NCBI GenBank assembly: GCA_903869665.1
Contig: CAIPZZ010000041.1
Coordinates: 1-35,723, forward strand
Reading direction: 5' to 3'
DNA length: 35,723 bases
Source of the DNA: an uncultured Opitutia bacterium
GTDB taxonomy: Bacteria; Verrucomicrobiota; Verrucomicrobiia; Opitutales; Opitutaceae
Made by a program: the position numbers and the translations under genes. The notes under the pieces are model-generated. The model saw nothing but the letters and a program-made list of their open reading frames with translations. It had not been told where the DNA came from and did not search any database. This document shows, piece by piece, positions 33,855-35,723 of this stretch (its first letter is position 1; every line of letters starts with the position of its first letter).

Positions 33855-35627
33855 TCAGCTTTCCGTGTGTGCGAGGTCGGGCTCAAACTCGACTTGCAGG
33901 CGGTAAGTCTGGCCTGGGCGCATGTTGAGTGGGTGGTCGCGCACCAAGGACTGAATGTAGTGGACCTTGCCGTAGTTGGTGCGCCAGGCGGGGTCGGCAC
34001 TCACCACCTCGGTCTCGCGCCACACGGCCTGAAAGTCGTCCTTCGCCACGGTGCAGCGGTGGCCCTCGGGGCCGAGCGTGAGCGCGCCGGGGACATGGTA
34101 TTTCGAGTGCGGCGCGGCGATGACCAGCACGAAGCGGAACTTGTCGAGCGTGACAGGCTGCCGCACCGTGTAGGCGAACTCGCAACCGATTTTCGCTCCG
34201 GAAAAATTCCACTGCACCTTTACGCTGCCGACGTTCTTGATGATCTCCTCCTTGCTCGTGATCAGCTCCGGCTGGTCGTAGCGGAAATAAAAACTGTTAC
34301 GCAGGCCGAGGCCGGTGACGCAGTTCTTGCCATAAAACGCGGGCAACGTGACATGCTGGACGCCGCCGACCGTGAGCGTGAGCTCGGGCAGCATGACGGG
34401 CAGGTAGGCGTTGTTGGGCCAATCGAAGACTCCGGGGCAGTGCGGGAATGGCAGCGAGTCGCTGGTGAGTGAGTGACCGGAGCTGACCAGCGGAATCTGC
34501 GCGTGGAGGCCGCTCGCGGCATCCCGGTAGAGGAAAAGCCCCTGCTCCTTGCGCGAGGACTTATCGAAGATGACGAACCGGCCCACGGTGCGCGGCGGCT
34601 CGGACACGGGTGCGCCGCCGGGGAGCGCGACGGTCTTGGCGAGGCGCGCCCACTGGCAGAGGTAGCGCGCGGCATCGAAGTTCGCCATGCGCGTGGTGTG
34701 GTGCGGGTAGGCGGTGCGCTCGGTATCGCGAAGATCAACAAAACCATGCTCCTGATCGAGGTAGGTCTGGTAAAAAAATCCGAACAGCCGGCGAAGCACG
34801 TCGAAGTATTTCGCCTTCTGGTCGTCAACGATCCAGCCGTCGCGCAGGCCCTGCAGGACGAGGCTGATGCAATGCATCTGGCCGTAGGCGCCGGCGGCGC
34901 GGCCGAACGCCCAGCCGAGGCCGTCGTCGCGCACGAGGTCGGGCATCATGCGGATGTATTTCTCGGCGTAAGTGCGAAGCGTGGGCAGCTTGCGGTCGCG
35001 CACCCCGCTGTTGGCGTGGAGCTGGAGCGCGGAGCGGGTGAACGTGAATGCCCAGAGACCGTAAAGGTTGAAGTTGCCGCCAAACCCCTCGGTCGCGTCA
35101 TCAAAAAATCCTGCCGAACTGGTCTGGTTGACCCGATCGCACATGCGCTCGATGAGCCGCGAGGTCTCATCCTTTTTCGAGAGACCAAAGGAAAAACGCG
35201 CGACGGCCTTGGCGATGTTGAACGCCTGCCAGTGATTGTCGTAGTCGCTGCGGTGCAGGAGGGACTTGTCAATGCGCTGGCGGGTCTCCTCGACGAGTCG
35301 CTCCCAGACGGGGTTGCGCTCCTTCGATGGGCCGAAGCACAGCAGGCCGAGCGAGGCATAGGCGAGACCGTTCTCCGCCGCCGGCTCGGTAAACATCTGC
35401 GCGGTCACGCAGCGGGCGGTGAGATCCACGAGATCACGGCCCTGGAGCGAGGTCTCCCCGGTGGCGCGAAAATACTCACCCAATGCGCAGGCCACATGGC
35501 CCGGCTCATCGGCACGCGGCTCTTCGCCGGGCGCGGGCAGGATGGTGCCGTCAGGCTGGATCGCGTCCAGATTGTGCCCCAAGATGGAGCGGGCCATGTC
35601 GAGGCATTGCTCGGAAAAGCTGTGCAT
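33855..35627 (-). CDS. Uncharacterised 590-aa protein, alpha-helical half plus beta-rich half
   Basis: Not recognised with certainty. There is no signal peptide, so it is probably cytoplasmic. Residues about 1-330 are helical with repeating aromatic and acidic motifs (DYDNHWQAFNIAKAVARFSF, GGNFNLYGLWAFTFTRSALQ, DDGLGWAFGRAAGAYGQMHC), reminiscent of (alpha/alpha) toroid carbohydrate-active proteins such as the DUF2264 or heparinase-like groups. Residues about 350-590 are beta-rich. The start at ATG 35625-35627 gives MHSFSEQCLDMARSI. It reads toward hisF, 131 bp away. A glycan-related role is a guess from the fold impression. Upstream sequence (35628-35723) holds no other feature. Confidence 0.65.
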   Translation of the reverse strand: MHSFSEQCLDMARSILGHNLDAIQPDGTILPAPGEEPRADEPGHVACALGEYFRATGETSLQGRDLVDLTARCVTAQMFTEPAAENGLAYASLGLLCFGPSKERNPVWERLVEETRQRIDKSLLHRSDYDNHWQAFNIAKAVARFSFGLSKKDETSRLIERMCDRVNQTSSAGFFDDATEGFGGNFNLYGLWAFTFTRSALQLHANSGVRDRKLPTLRTYAEKYIRMMPDLVRDDGLGWAFGRAAGAYGQMHCISLVLQGLRDGWIVDDQKAKYFDVLRRLFGFFYQTYLDQEHGFVDLRDTERTAYPHHTTRMANFDAARYLCQWARLAKTVALPGGAPVSEPPRTVGRFVIFDKSSRKEQGLFLYRDAASGLHAQIPLVSSGHSLTSDSLPFPHCPGVFDWPNNAYLPVMLPELTLTVGGVQHVTLPAFYGKNCVTGLGLRNSFYFRYDQPELITSKEEIIKNVGSVKVQWNFSGAKIGCEFAYTVRQPVTLDKFRFVLVIAAPHSKYHVPGALTLGPEGHRCTVAKDDFQAVWRETEVVSADPAWRTNYGKVHYIQSLVRDHPLNMRPGQTYRLQVEFEPDLAHTES

Positions 35628-35723
35628 GAAATAGAAGGAGGCTGCCGCGCCAGACGCGACCGGCGCGGCGGGAGGTCAGTTGTCCCGGTTTATACCGAGC
35701 GGCGCAAGCGGGAAAATTTAAGC

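Noticed and set aside
1-35723. tRNA, rRNA or riboswitch
   Set aside because: No cloverleaf with a GTTCRANNC arm, no rRNA signature, and no TPP, cobalamin or SAM riboswitch core was found by eye in the intergenic regions.

Overview
The window is high-GC DNA (roughly two thirds G+C by eye) from a Gram-negative bacterium. An OmpW-type outer-membrane protein, a lipobox lipoprotein, menaquinone genes (menD, menF), a zinc-less MetG and a pattern of short palindromic repeats inside genes all fit Verrucomicrobiota, most likely Opitutaceae. That assignment is inference from gene content; there is no rRNA or tRNA in the window.

Layout. (1) 1-5.6 kb, minus strand: a compact biotin operon in the order bioA, bioB, a bioD-bioF fusion, an alpha/beta hydrolase in the BioH/BioG position, and bioC (cut by the window edge). 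The bioB/bioDF and bioDF/bioH junctions overlap stop-to-start. A candidate operator-promoter lies upstream of bioA. (2) 5.6-8.4 kb: a small 4Fe-4S ferredoxin, ClpS and MenD, separated by repeat-rich gaps. (3) 8.4-11 kb: an accessory stretch with a ComM C-terminal remnant, a tail-anchored hypothetical protein, an orphan reading frame, a TPR protein and a Cys/His-rich small protein with a good terminator. (4) 11-15 kb, minus: metG, menF and a DUF1573-cytochrome c lipoprotein. (5) 15-20.5 kb: two divergent signalling operons, a three-receiver hybrid kinase plus a PAS kinase on one side and a NarL/UhpB-type kinase-regulator pair on the other. (6) 20.7-25.1 kb: two SDR oxidoreductases and the DExH helicase HrpB. 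(7) 25.2-28.7 kb: an AT-richer hypothetical gene, a decayed toxin-antitoxin module, a YihY/BrkB-family membrane protein and a GYF-domain membrane protein. (8) 28.9-32.5 kb, plus: OmpW, a WcaI-like glycosyltransferase, a WcaJ-like polyprenyl-phosphate sugar transferase and the tail of a second such transferase. (9) 32.5-35.7 kb, minus: a SUKH/SMI1-KNR4 protein, hisF and a 590-aa protein with an alpha-helical N-terminal half and a beta-rich C-terminal half.

The most striking observation is in the biotin operon. At least two families of short palindromic repeats sit inside the coding sequences and are translated in frame. One family supplies a 25-residue loop in the BioH-like esterase, the exact linker of the BioD-BioF fusion, and both the C-terminus of BioB and the boundary with bioDF. 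A second family supplies about 45 residues near the N-terminus of the esterase and recurs as an intergenic hairpin beside menD. This resembles, by analogy, the protein-coding palindromic elements of Rickettsia. A second window-wide observation is the near absence of Shine-Dalgarno sequences.
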